This document shows, piece by piece, positions 7,893-16,802 of a stretch of DNA of 64,000 nucleotides (positions within the stretch are counted from its first letter, which is position 1; every line of letters begins with the position of its first letter). Source of the stretch: an uncultured Lachnospiraceae bacterium (GTDB taxonomy: Bacteria; Bacillota; Clostridia; Lachnospirales; Lachnospiraceae). The stretch spans positions 1 to 64,000 of the forward strand of contig CANRPO010000003.1 of assembly GCA_947632515.1 (NCBI GenBank), in the 5' to 3' direction. The notes below the pieces were generated by a model. The model had not been told where the DNA came from. It did no database searches and worked only from the letters and a program-made list of their open reading frames with translations. The position numbers and the translations under genes were made by a program.

Positions 7893-8981
7893 ATGATTTC
7901 TAATCAGATTTTGCAAAATACGATTGAGGGGTTAAAATCGATTGCAAGAGTGGAGCTGTGCGTTATGGACATTGACGGCAAACCTGTCGCCATGACGTCG
8001 GACGAGATGGAGCAGTGCGGTAAGCCGGCGGCGGAGTTCGCGAAGTCTCCGGCGGATTCACAGGAGATACAGGGGTATCAGTATTTTAAGATTTTTGACG
8101 AGCAGCAGCTTGAATATATTTTGATCGCCGGAGGCGTGGGGGAGGACGTCTATATGGTCGGCAAGATGGTCGCTTTCCAGATTCAGAATCTGCTGGTGGC
8201 GTACAAGGAGCGTTTTGACAAGGACAATTTTATCAAGAATCTGCTCCTGGACAATCTGCTGCTGGTGGACATATACGGGCGCGCGAAGAAACTGCATATC
8301 CGGACGGACGAAAAGCGGGTGGCGCTGATCGTCGAGACGGAGAACGCCAAGGACAGCAACGTACTGGAGCTGATGCGTACATATTTCGGCAGCAACAACA
8401 AGGATTTTATCACGGCGGTGGACGAGAACAGCGTGATTGTCGTCAAGGATCTCTCCGACGGCGACAGTGTGAAGGAAATTGAGAAGACGGCCGAACATAT
8501 CGCAGCCTTTCTGGCGAAGGAGGGCTTTCGGAATGTCAGGATCGCCTATGGCACGATCGTCAGTGAGATCAAGGAGGTGAGCCGTTCTTACAAGGAGGCG
8601 AAGATGGCCTTGGACGTCGGCAAGATTTTTTTCGGAGAGAGGAACGTCATCGCCTACAGCGAGCTTGGCATCGGCCGCCTGATCTATCAGCTGCCTATCC
8701 CGCTGTGCAAGATGTTCATCAAGGAGATCTTTGACGGCAAGAGTCCTGACGATTTTGACGAGGAGACGCTGACGACGATCAACAAGTTTTTCGAGAATTC
8801 CCTGAATGTGTCGGAGACTTCGAGACAGCTTTTCATTCACAGGAACACGCTGGTGTACCGTCTGGATAAATTGCAGAAGAGCACGGGACTGGATCTGCGC
8901 GTCTTTGAGGACGCGATCACTTTTAAGATCGCGCTCATGGTAGTAAAATACATGAAATATATGGAAACTTTTGAATACTAG
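7893..8981 (+). CDS. PucR/CdaR-type transcriptional regulator
   Basis: 362 residues. The N-terminal region (about 1-115) is a sensor-like alpha/beta domain, the middle (about 120-270) resembles the GGDEF-like domain of PucR/CdaR regulators, and the C-terminus carries the PucR helix-turn-helix with NVSETSRQLFIHRNTLVYRL (near residues 308-327), its signature. The ATG at 7893 follows GAGGTGGGG. The gene ends five bases before ftsE, an arrangement common in Lachnospiraceae, but whether it regulates cell division is unknown. The ligand is not predictable; the name CdaR used for sugar-diacid regulators must not be confused with the c-di-AMP gene cdaR at 28.9 kb. Confidence 0.8.
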   Translation: MISNQILQNTIEGLKSIARVELCVMDIDGKPVAMTSDEMEQCGKPAAEFAKSPADSQEIQGYQYFKIFDEQQLEYILIAGGVGEDVYMVGKMVAFQIQNLLVAYKERFDKDNFIKNLLLDNLLLVDIYGRAKKLHIRTDEKRVALIVETENAKDSNVLELMRTYFGSNNKDFITAVDENSVIVVKDLSDGDSVKEIEKTAEHIAAFLAKEGFRNVRIAYGTIVSEIKEVSRSYKEAKMALDVGKIFFGERNVIAYSELGIGRLIYQLPIPLCKMFIKEIFDGKSPDDFDEETLTTINKFFENSLNVSETSRQLFIHRNTLVYRLDKLQKSTGLDLRVFEDAITFKIALMVVKYMKYMETFEY

Positions 8982-8986
8982 GGATT

Positions 8987-9733
8987 ATGGGAGTGAATAA
9001 GGTGGCAGCTAAGAAAAAGAAAAAAAGTACGGCGGCAGAAAACGAGATCATCAACCTGACGAATGTCTGCAAGGCATACTCCACCGGCGCACCTGCGCTG
9101 AAGGACGTGAATCTGCGCATCAACAGAGGGGAGTTTGTCTTTATCGTAGGCGACAGCGGTTCGGGTAAATCCACGTTGATCAAACTGCTTCTCAGAGAAT
9201 TGACGATCACCAGCGGGTATATCAATGTGATGGGGTACGATCTCTCCAAGATCAGGCACAGGAAGATCCCGAAGTTCAGGAGAAATCTGGGCGTCGTGTT
9301 CCAGGATTTCAGACTTCTGAAGGATCGGAATGTGTACGAGAACGTGGCCTTTGCGCAGAGGATCATCCAGAAGTCCAACAAGGAGATCAAGAGGAACGTG
9401 CCGAGTATTCTGGCGGTAGTCGGGCTGGCGGGCAAATATAAGGCGAAACCGAGACAGTTATCCGGCGGCGAGCAGCAGAGAGTGGCGCTGGCGCGGGCGC
9501 TCGTCAATCAGCCCACGGTTCTTCTGGCGGACGAGCCGACGGGTAATCTGGATCCCAAAAATTCGTGGGAGATCATGAAACTTCTGGAGCAGATCAACGA
9601 GAACGGGACGACCGTTATCGTCGTGACGCACAACAGAGAGATCGTCAACGCCATGCAGAAACGTGTCGTCACGCTGAAGAAGGGCGTTATCATAAGCGAC
9701 GAGGAGAAGGGAGGGTACATCGATGAGGATTAG
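8987..9733 (+). CDS. ftsE: Cell division ATP-binding protein FtsE
   Basis: 248 residues from the ATG at 8987; a GTG at 9002 has a better placed GGGAG and would give 243. ABC ATPase with Walker A GDSGSGKS (residues 55-62), signature LSGGEQQR and Walker B VLLADEPT. The N-terminus has a lysine-rich run. It partners with FtsX in the membrane to activate peptidoglycan hydrolysis during division or elongation. It overlaps ftsX by 11 bases, and the hydrolase it should control is two genes downstream. Confidence 0.92.
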   Translation: MGVNKVAAKKKKKSTAAENEIINLTNVCKAYSTGAPALKDVNLRINRGEFVFIVGDSGSGKSTLIKLLLRELTITSGYINVMGYDLSKIRHRKIPKFRRNLGVVFQDFRLLKDRNVYENVAFAQRIIQKSNKEIKRNVPSILAVVGLAGKYKAKPRQLSGGEQQRVALARALVNQPTVLLADEPTGNLDPKNSWEIMKLLEQINENGTTVIVVTHNREIVNAMQKRVVTLKKGVIISDEEKGGYIDED

Positions 9734-10619
9734 CAGTTTTTTCTACACGCTCAGACAAGGTATCCGCAACCTTTTTAGAAACAAGTGGTTTACGCTGGCC
9801 TCCATCGCAACGATCAGCGCCTGTCTGTTTCTGTTCGGTCTATTCTACGCCATCGTCACCAACTTTGCGCATATTGTGAAGACGGCGCAGGAGGGCGTGG
9901 CGGTCTCCGTGTTTTTTGACGACGGACTGGAGGAGAGCCGGATGCAGGAGATCGGTGAGCTGATGCTGAAACGGCCGGAGGTGTCCGACGTCAACTTCGT
10001 CTCCGCCGAGGAGGCTTGGGAATCCTTTAAAGCGGAATATCTGGGCGATTATGCGGACGGCTTTACGGAAAATCCGCTGGCGGATTCCGCCCATTACGAA
10101 GTGTATCTGAGCGATGTCTCCATGCAGTCGGCGCTCGTGACCTACCTGGAATCCTTGGACGGCGTCAGGATGGTCAACCGCTCCGAGATCGTGGCGACCA
10201 CGCTGACCGGTGTCAATGCGCTCATCGCCTATGTGTCTGTGGGTATCATAGCGATCCTGTTCGCGGTGTCCGTGTTCCTGATCAGCAACACGGTCATGAT
10301 CGGTATCTCCGTCCGCAAGGAGGAGATCAACATCATGAAGTACATCGGCGCGACGGACTTCTTCGTGAGATCCCCGTTTGTGATCGAAGGTATGCTGATC
10401 GGTCTGATCGGCGCGTCCATCCCGCTCGGCGTCATCTACGGCATGTACAATGCGGTGATGGATTATGTGACAAACAGATTCACCATGCTGTCCTCGCTGC
10501 TCAGTTTCCTGAGCGTGGAGGAGATCTTTCACGTGTTGACGCCGATCTCTCTTGGCATCGGCGTTGGGATCGGTTTTTTGGGAAGCGTTGTCACTGTGAG
10601 GAGACACTTGAGAGTATAG
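9723..10619 (+). CDS. ftsX: Cell division protein FtsX
   Basis: 298 residues. One membrane segment near residues 22-45, a large extracellular domain (about 46-165) and three further membrane segments (about 165-195, 215-245 and 265-290), the standard FtsX layout. The extracellular loop is the part that binds coiled-coil hydrolases. The start lies inside the end of ftsE (translational coupling). The next gene encodes an exported coiled-coil M23 protein, which is therefore the likely partner. Confidence 0.9.
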   Translation: MRISSFFYTLRQGIRNLFRNKWFTLASIATISACLFLFGLFYAIVTNFAHIVKTAQEGVAVSVFFDDGLEESRMQEIGELMLKRPEVSDVNFVSAEEAWESFKAEYLGDYADGFTENPLADSAHYEVYLSDVSMQSALVTYLESLDGVRMVNRSEIVATTLTGVNALIAYVSVGIIAILFAVSVFLISNTVMIGISVRKEEINIMKYIGATDFFVRSPFVIEGMLIGLIGASIPLGVIYGMYNAVMDYVTNRFTMLSSLLSFLSVEEIFHVLTPISLGIGVGIGFLGSVVTVRRHLRV

Positions 10620-10639
10620 CGGCATAGTAGGGATTGCAT

Positions 10640-11845
10640 ATGAGACATTGGAAGAAAACGGCAAGCATACTTCTCGGTGCGGTCATCGTGTTTCACTGCG
10701 CCTGCTCCGAGCCGGCGTATGCGGTCACAAGCGAGAGCATCAAGGAAAAAGAAGATCAGATCGCGGCGGCGCGGGAAGAGGTCAAGGGCTTAAAATCCAG
10801 TCTGACGGACATTGAGGCGTTGAAGAAGGAGCTGGAGAAGTCGAAGAGCGATCTGGCCGCGTATGTGACGCAGCTCGATCAGCAATTGAGCGGCATACAG
10901 GAGAAGATAGAGCAATATAATACACTGATCACCGAAAAAGAAGGGGAGATCGAAGTTACCACCGAAGAGCTGAACGAGGCGATCAAACAGCAGGAAGATC
11001 AGTACGAGGCGATGAAGAAACGGATCCGATTCATGTACGAGAAGGGCGACACCTTTTATCTGGAGCTGCTCTTCACATCGGACAGCTTTTCGGACATGAC
11101 GAACAAGGCGGATTATATAGAGGCGCTGTCTCGGTATGACAAGAATAAGCTGGATGAGTATGTAGAGACAAAAGAGATGGTGCAGCTTTGCAAGGAGCAG
11201 TTAGAGGCGGAAAAAGAGGTCTTGGACGAGGCGAAGGCCGCGGTGGTGGAGGAGGAGGCCAACGTCAACTCGCTCCTGCAGGAAAAAAACAACCAGCTAT
11301 ACGCGGTGTCCGACGATATTTCCAAGAAAGAGGCGGCGATCAAGGAATATGAGGCGCAGATCGCGGAGGAAAACGAGACGATCGCCGCGCTGGAGAAGGC
11401 GGTGGCCGAGGAGAAAGCGAGGCTGGCGGCCGAGAACGCGAGAGTTTACAACGGCGGCATGTTTGCGTGGCCCTGTCCTTCCTACAAGCGGATCTCCGAC
11501 GAGTTTGGCAACCGCATGCATCCCACGCTGGGAATAGAGAAATTCCATAATGGTCTGGACATGGCGGCGCCCGGCGGGTCGGCGATCCTGGCGGCCTACG
11601 ACGGCGACGTGGTTGCGGCCGCGTACAGCAGTTCCATGGGAAACTACATTATGATAGATCACGGCAGCGGGCTGTACACAATCTATATGCACTGTTCGGC
11701 GCTGTATGTGTCCAAGGGACAGTCGGTCACCAAGGGGCAGAATATCGCGGCGGTCGGAAGTACAGGCCGCTCCACGGGCAATCACCTGCACTTTGGCGTG
11801 CGTCTGAACGGAAATTATGTGAATCCGTGGAATTATCTCGGATAG
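10640..11845 (+). CDS. Coiled-coil M23 peptidoglycan hydrolase (EnvC/PcsB-like)
   Basis: 401 residues from the ATG at 10640, with AGGG seven bases before it. A signal peptide ends near residue 28. Two long coiled-coil stretches (about 35-130 and 165-265) flank a RIRFMYEKG segment, as in the FtsX-binding regions of PcsB/EnvC. The C-terminus is a LytM/M23 domain with HNGLD and HLHFG zinc motifs, so it should be a functional endopeptidase. It is encoded directly behind ftsEX. The coiled-coil part is clearly related to the one in the protein at 57.6 kb, which ends in a different hydrolase domain. Confidence 0.88.
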   Translation: MRHWKKTASILLGAVIVFHCACSEPAYAVTSESIKEKEDQIAAAREEVKGLKSSLTDIEALKKELEKSKSDLAAYVTQLDQQLSGIQEKIEQYNTLITEKEGEIEVTTEELNEAIKQQEDQYEAMKKRIRFMYEKGDTFYLELLFTSDSFSDMTNKADYIEALSRYDKNKLDEYVETKEMVQLCKEQLEAEKEVLDEAKAAVVEEEANVNSLLQEKNNQLYAVSDDISKKEAAIKEYEAQIAEENETIAALEKAVAEEKARLAAENARVYNGGMFAWPCPSYKRISDEFGNRMHPTLGIEKFHNGLDMAAPGGSAILAAYDGDVVAAAYSSSMGNYIMIDHGSGLYTIYMHCSALYVSKGQSVTKGQNIAAVGSTGRSTGNHLHFGVRLNGNYVNPWNYLG

Positions 11846-11902
11846 TGGCCGTTGTGCGGCAGTCCCGCGCAGACCGATAGAAACAGATGGAGATGAATTG
11901 CA

Positions 11903-13270
11903 TTGAATCATAATGGGGATAATAATTATTACAATGATGATTACAGCCGGCAGGACGTGGATCAGGGAATGCAGAGACCCTACTATCAGCAATCGCCGGC
12001 GAACTCTCAATATCCGGGTTCTCCTGCGGGCGGGCATGACAACAGGGGCGGCGTTTTTCTGCTCGGCATGCTGCTCGGCGTGCTCATCATGACGCTGGTG
12101 GGCGGATGCGCTTATGTGGGCACCAGACTGTATCGTCTGGCAAGTGACAATACGGCCAGGGAGGCGAGTGCCGACGGAGGATCTGCAGACAGCCTGATCA
12201 ATGAAACCACGATAGAAAAGCTGGAGACTTTGGAAGAGATCGTGGAAGATTATTACTACAAGGATGAGGACATTGACACCGACGAGATGATCGAGGGGAT
12301 GTACGCCGGCGTGATCGATTCGCTGGGCGATCCCTACTCGGTCTACTATACCGCGGAGGAGTGGCGGGAGCTGGTGGCGGACACCGAGGGGATCTATTAC
12401 GGCATCGGCGCCTATGTCAGCCTTGACGTCTCTACCGGATTTGCCAAGATCAGCGGCGTGATTGCGGGTACGCCCGCAGAGGAGGCCGGGCTGCGGGAGA
12501 ATGACATCATCTGCAGGGTGGATGGAGAACTCACGCAGGGGTACGAGCTCACCGAAGTGACGTCTATGATCAAGGGTGAAGAAGGCACGACCGTGCATCT
12601 GACCATCTATCGGGACGGCGAGGACGACTATCTGGAAATGGACGTGACGAGGCGCAAGATCGAGTCGCCCACGGTCAATTATGAGATGTATGACAATGAC
12701 ATCGGCTATATTCAGATCACGGAGTTTGACGAGGTGACGGCGGATCAGTTTACCGAGGCGCTGGCGATGGTGAAAGGCGCGGGCGCGAAAGGGCTGATCC
12801 TCGATCTGCGCAGCAATCCGGGCGGCAGCCTGCCCGTGGTGGTGGATATTGCCAGATCGATCCTGCCGGAAGGCCTGATCGTCTACACGGAAGACAAATA
12901 CGGCAAGCGGGAAGAATACACCTGCGACGGCGAGCATGAGCTGGAGATCCCGCTGATCGTCCTGATCAACGGCAATTCCGCCAGCGCGTCGGAGATTCTG
13001 GCCGGGGCGGTCAAGGATTACGGCAAGGGCACGCTGATCGGCACGACGACCTTCGGCAAGGGGATCGTGCAGAGGGTGCTGCCGCTCACCGACGGCACGG
13101 CGTTAAAGCTGACGATCAGTTCTTACTATACCCCCAAGGGGAACAATATCCATGGCATCGGTATCGAGCCGGATATCGAGTGTGAATTTGACGCCGACGC
13201 CTACTACAACGAGGGTGTGGACAATCAGCTGGAGCGCGCTCTGCAGGAAATGGAAAAAATGATTCGCTGA
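11903..13270 (+). CDS. S41 family C-terminal processing protease
   Basis: 455 residues from a TTG; no in-frame ATG fits and GGAG lies about ten bases upstream. A disordered Asn/Tyr/Gln-rich N-terminus is followed by a membrane anchor (about residues 50-72), a PDZ domain (about 155-235) and the protease domain. The catalytic Ser lies in GNSASASEIL and the Lys in TTFGKGIVQ, as in CtpA/CtpB. It acts outside the membrane. Its place after ftsEX and the M23 hydrolase suggests trimming or turnover of envelope proteins, possibly of the hydrolase (inference). Confidence 0.9.
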   Translation: MNHNGDNNYYNDDYSRQDVDQGMQRPYYQQSPANSQYPGSPAGGHDNRGGVFLLGMLLGVLIMTLVGGCAYVGTRLYRLASDNTAREASADGGSADSLINETTIEKLETLEEIVEDYYYKDEDIDTDEMIEGMYAGVIDSLGDPYSVYYTAEEWRELVADTEGIYYGIGAYVSLDVSTGFAKISGVIAGTPAEEAGLRENDIICRVDGELTQGYELTEVTSMIKGEEGTTVHLTIYRDGEDDYLEMDVTRRKIESPTVNYEMYDNDIGYIQITEFDEVTADQFTEALAMVKGAGAKGLILDLRSNPGGSLPVVVDIARSILPEGLIVYTEDKYGKREEYTCDGEHELEIPLIVLINGNSASASEILAGAVKDYGKGTLIGTTTFGKGIVQRVLPLTDGTALKLTISSYYTPKGNNIHGIGIEPDIECEFDADAYYNEGVDNQLERALQEMEKMIR

Positions 13271-13289
13271 GGTACGGAGGAGCCGGAGC

Positions 13290-14609
13290 ATGAACATCGT
13301 ATTGTTATCGGGCGGTTCGGGCAAGCGCTTGTGGCCGCTCTCCAACGACACAAGATCGAAACAGTTTATCAAGATATTCAAGACCGAAAACGGCGGGTAT
13401 GAATCCATGGTGCAGCGGGTGTACCGTCAGATCCTGTCCGTTGACGGGGACGCGGAAGTCACCATAGCCACGTCTAAATCTCAAGTCTCGGCCATTCACA
13501 ACCAACTGGGCGGGAATGTGGGGATCAGCGTGGAGCCGTGCCGGAGAGATACATTCCCGGCGATCGCTCTGGCGGCGGCTTATCTGCATGACGAGCGGGG
13601 CGTGTCTGAGGAGGAGGCCGTGGTCGTGTGCCCGGTGGACCCCTATGTGGAGGAGGATTATTTTGAGGCGCTGAAAGAGCTGGGGGACCGCGCGGCTGTG
13701 AGCGGGGCGAATCTGGTGCTGATGGGGATAGAGCCGACCTACCCCAGCGCCAAGTACGGATATATCATCCCGGCAGACGAGGAGAATGTGAGCCGGGTAT
13801 CCATGTTTAAGGAGAAACCTACGGAAGAAAAAGCGCGGGAGTACATTGTGCAGGGAGCGCTGTGGAACGGCGGCGTGTTCGCTTTCCGCCTGGGCTATGT
13901 GCTCAGACGCGCCCATGAACTGATCGAATTTACAGGTTACAGGGATCTTTTTGAAAGGTACGATACGCTGACGAAGATCAGTTTCGACTATGCCGTCGTG
14001 GAACACGAGAGACAGATCGAAGTGATGCGTTTCGCCGGTATGTGGAAGGACATCGGAACGTGGAACACGCTGACCGAGGCGATGGAGAGCAATACGATTG
14101 GCAAGGCGATCCTGAACGATGGCTGCGATAATGTCCATGTGGTCAATGAGCTCAACGTCCCGGTGCTGTGCATGGGACTGAAGGACGCGGTGGTGGCCGC
14201 CAGCCTGGAGGGGATTCTGGTGTCGGATCTAAACCAGTCCAGCTACATCAAGCCGTACGTCGATGAGATCGACCAGCAGATCATGTTTGCGGAGAAGTCG
14301 TGGGGCAGCTTTCAGGTCATCGACATCGAGGAGGACAGCATGACCATCAAGGTGACGCTGAACGCGGGGCACGGCATGAACTACCACAGCCACGAGCTGC
14401 GCGACGAGGTGTGGACGGTGGTGAGCGGCTGGGGCAGAGCCGTCGTGGACGGCAAAGAGCGGCCGGTGACGGTGGGGGATGTCGTGCAGATGCCCGCGGG
14501 CGTGCCGCACACGATCATAGCGGATACCAAGCTGCAGGTGATCGAGGTGCAGATGGGCGCGGAGATCAGCGTGCACGACAAGAAGAAATTGGAACTGCAG
14601 GAGCGATAG
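13290..14609 (+). CDS. manC: Mannose-1-phosphate guanylyltransferase
   Basis: 439 residues. The N-terminal nucleotidyltransferase domain starts with LSGGSGKRLWPLS (residues 6-18), the pyrophosphorylase signature, and KEKPT follows near residue 175. The C-terminal part (about 330-430) is a cupin of the mannose-6-phosphate isomerase type II family, with NYHSHELRDEVW and a VQMPAGVPH strand. The fused architecture is that of bifunctional CpsB/ManC enzymes that make GDP-mannose for surface polysaccharide, although the substrate could be another hexose phosphate. The start is 20 bases behind the protease gene, in the same operon. Confidence 0.82.
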   Translation: MNIVLLSGGSGKRLWPLSNDTRSKQFIKIFKTENGGYESMVQRVYRQILSVDGDAEVTIATSKSQVSAIHNQLGGNVGISVEPCRRDTFPAIALAAAYLHDERGVSEEEAVVVCPVDPYVEEDYFEALKELGDRAAVSGANLVLMGIEPTYPSAKYGYIIPADEENVSRVSMFKEKPTEEKAREYIVQGALWNGGVFAFRLGYVLRRAHELIEFTGYRDLFERYDTLTKISFDYAVVEHERQIEVMRFAGMWKDIGTWNTLTEAMESNTIGKAILNDGCDNVHVVNELNVPVLCMGLKDAVVAASLEGILVSDLNQSSYIKPYVDEIDQQIMFAEKSWGSFQVIDIEEDSMTIKVTLNAGHGMNYHSHELRDEVWTVVSGWGRAVVDGKERPVTVGDVVQMPAGVPHTIIADTKLQVIEVQMGAEISVHDKKKLELQER

Positions 14610-14651
14610 CGGCGTCTGGAAAGACGGCAAAAAATACCGGGCAGCAGAAAT

Positions 14652-14665
14652 AGAACAAAGGTTCG
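14652..14665 (+). promoter_or_regulatory. LexA (DinR-type) SOS box upstream of uvrBA
   Basis: GAAC-AAAG-GTTC matches the Firmicute SOS box pattern GAAC-N4-GTTC. It is embedded in a larger imperfect inverted repeat (GCAGAAAT...ATTTCTGC). A TATAAT -10 follows at 14697-14702 with a weak -35, placing the box just upstream of or over the promoter. uvrB and uvrA are classical LexA targets in Bacillus, so regulation by DNA damage is expected. Confidence 0.65.
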
Positions 14666-14768
14666 ATTTCTGCTGTACTTTTATATGGGACTGTGCTATA
14701 ATGTCCACGACCGAAGAAAAATGAAGTTTTTTCGGGGCCGGCACGGCTCATACTGCGAGGGAATTACT

Positions 14769-16754
14769 ATGGACTTCAAACTGCATTCTGAATATGCGCC
14801 TACCGGGGACCAGCCCCAAGCGATCGCCGAGCTGGTGGAAGGGTTTCGCAGGGGAAACCAGTTTCAGACGCTGCTTGGCGTGACGGGTTCCGGCAAGACG
14901 TTTACCATGGCAAATATCATACAGGCGCTGAACAAGCCCACGCTTGTCATCGCGCACAACAAGACGCTGGCGGGACAGCTGTACGGCGAGTTCAAGGAAT
15001 TTTTTCCGGAGAACGCGGTGGAGTATTTCGTCAGCTATTACGACTATTATCAGCCGGAGGCCTACGTGCCCTCGACGGACACCTACATCGCGAAGGATTC
15101 CGCGATCAACGACGAGATCGACAAACTGCGGCTGTCGGCCACGGCATCCCTGACGGAGCGGAGGGACGTGGTCGTGGTGGCCAGCGTGTCCTGCATCTAC
15201 GGTCTGGGAAGTCCGGAGGAGTACGCGGGCATGAGCATGTCCCTGCGCCCCGGGATGCAGCGCGACCGCGACGATGTGATCCGCGGCCTGATCGACATGC
15301 AGTATGAGCGCAACGACATGGATCTGGAGCGGTGCCGTTTCCGCGTGCGCGGCGACGTGGTGGAGATCTGTCCGGCGCAGAGCGACGACTATCTGATCCG
15401 CGTGGAGTTCTTCGGGGATGAGATCGACCGTATCGCGCAGACCGATCTTCTGACGGGGCAGGTCCACGCCACGCTGGAGCACGTCATGATCTATCCGGCC
15501 TCCCACTATGTGGTGCCCCAGGAGAAGATCAACGCGGGCTGCAGGGAGATCGAGAAAGAGCTGGAGGAGCGGGTCAGATTTTTCAAGAGCGAGGACAAGC
15601 TGCTGGAGGCGCAGCGCATCTCGGAGCGGACGAACTTCGACGTGGAGATGCTGCGGGAGACCGGATTCTGTTCCGGCATCGAGAACTATTCCCGCCATCT
15701 CAACGGCATGGCGGAGGGGGAGCCGCCCTTTACGCTGCTGGATTACTTTACCGACGATTTTCTGATTATCATAGACGAGTCGCACATGACTATCCCGCAG
15801 ATCCGAGGTATGTATGCGGGCGACAGATCGCGCAAGACGACGCTGGTGGACTATGGGTTCCGCCTGCCCTCCGCGCTGGACAACAGGCCGCTCAATTTTC
15901 AGGAATTTGAGCGGCACATCGACCAGATGCTCTTTGTCTCCGCGACACCCTCGGACTATGAGGCGGAGCACGAACTGTTCCGCGCGGAGCAGATCATCCG
16001 TCCGACCGGGCTGCTGGATCCGAAGGTGGATGTGCGCCCGGTGGAGGGACAGATCGACGACCTGATCTCCGAGGTCAACAGGGAAGTCGCAAAACACAAC
16101 AAGGTTCTGGTGACGACGCTGACGAAACGGATGGCGGAGGATCTGACGGACTACATGAAAGAGGTGGACATCCGCGTGAAGTATCTGCACTCCGACATCG
16201 ACACGCTGGAGCGGGCACAGATCATCCGAGACATGCGCCTCGACGTGTTCGACGTGCTGGTGGGGATCAATTTGCTGCGCGAGGGATTGGATATTCCGGA
16301 GATCGCGCTGGTGGCGATCCTGGATGCGGACAAGGAAGGTTTTCTGCGCTCGGAGACTTCCCTCATCCAGACCATCGGACGCGCCGCGCGAAACGTGGAC
16401 GGGCATGTCATCATGTATGCCGACACCGTCACGGATTCCATGCGCGCCGCCATAGACGAGACCAACCGCAGGCGTGAGATCCAGCAGAAGTACAATGAAG
16501 AGCACGGCATTACGCCGCAGTCGATCCGCAAGGCCGTCCGCGATCTGATCAGTATTTCCAAGACCGTCGAGAAGGAGCAGATGCGGTTTGAGAAGGATCC
16601 GGAATCCATGAGCAGGCAGGAGCTGGAGAAACTGATCAGGGACGTGGAGAAACAGATGAAGAAGGCGGCGGCAGACCTGAATTTCGAGGCCGCCGCAGAG
16701 CTGCGTGACCGCATGAAAGACCTGAAAGGGAAACTGAGGGATTTCGATAAATGA
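14769..16754 (+). CDS. uvrB: UvrABC system protein B
   Basis: 661 residues from the ATG at 14769, seven bases behind AGGGA; an upstream in-frame ATG would add a stretch unlike the family. Walker A GVTGSGKT at residues 37-44, a beta-hairpin region with [10 protein letters not shown], helicase motif DESH, and a C-terminal UVR domain ([14 protein letters not shown]) that binds UvrC. It verifies DNA damage with UvrA and loads UvrC. It is followed by uvrA 48 bases downstream in one operon under a LexA box. Confidence 0.97.
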   Translation: MDFKLHSEYAPTGDQPQAIAELVEGFRRGNQFQTLLGVTGSGKTFTMANIIQALNKPTLVIAHNKTLAGQLYGEFKEFFPENAVEYFVSYYDYYQPEAYVPSTDTYIAKDSAINDEIDKLRLSATASLTERRDVVVVASVSCIYGLGSPEEYAGMSMSLRPGMQRDRDDVIRGLIDMQYERNDMDLERCRFRVRGDVVEICPAQSDDYLIRVEFFGDEIDRIAQTDLLTGQVHATLEHVMIYPASHYVVPQEKINAGCREIEKELEERVRFFKSEDKLLEAQRISERTNFDVEMLRETGFCSGIENYSRHLNGMAEGEPPFTLLDYFTDDFLIIIDESHMTIPQIRGMYAGDRSRKTTLVDYGFRLPSALDNRPLNFQEFERHIDQMLFVSATPSDYEAEHELFRAEQIIRPTGLLDPKVDVRPVEGQIDDLISEVNREVAKHNKVLVTTLTKRMAEDLTDYMKEVDIRVKYLHSDIDTLERAQIIRDMRLDVFDVLVGINLLREGLDIPEIALVAILDADKEGFLRSETSLIQTIGRAARNVDGHVIMYADTVTDSMRAAIDETNRRREIQQKYNEEHGITPQSIRKAVRDLISISKTVEKEQMRFEKDPESMSRQELEKLIRDVEKQMKKAAADLNFEAAAELRDRMKDLKGKLRDFDK

Positions 16755-16802
16755 CGCGGCGGGGGATCATAACAGGATGACACGGAGGAGAAGGATCATA
16801 CT

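Noticed and set aside
11297-12937. Long minus-strand open frame opposite the hydrolase and S41 protease genes
   Set aside because: His/Arg/Val-rich shadow of GC-rich coding sequence; the plus-strand genes are certain. The same holds for the long frames opposite uvrB, uvrA, leuA and gdpP.
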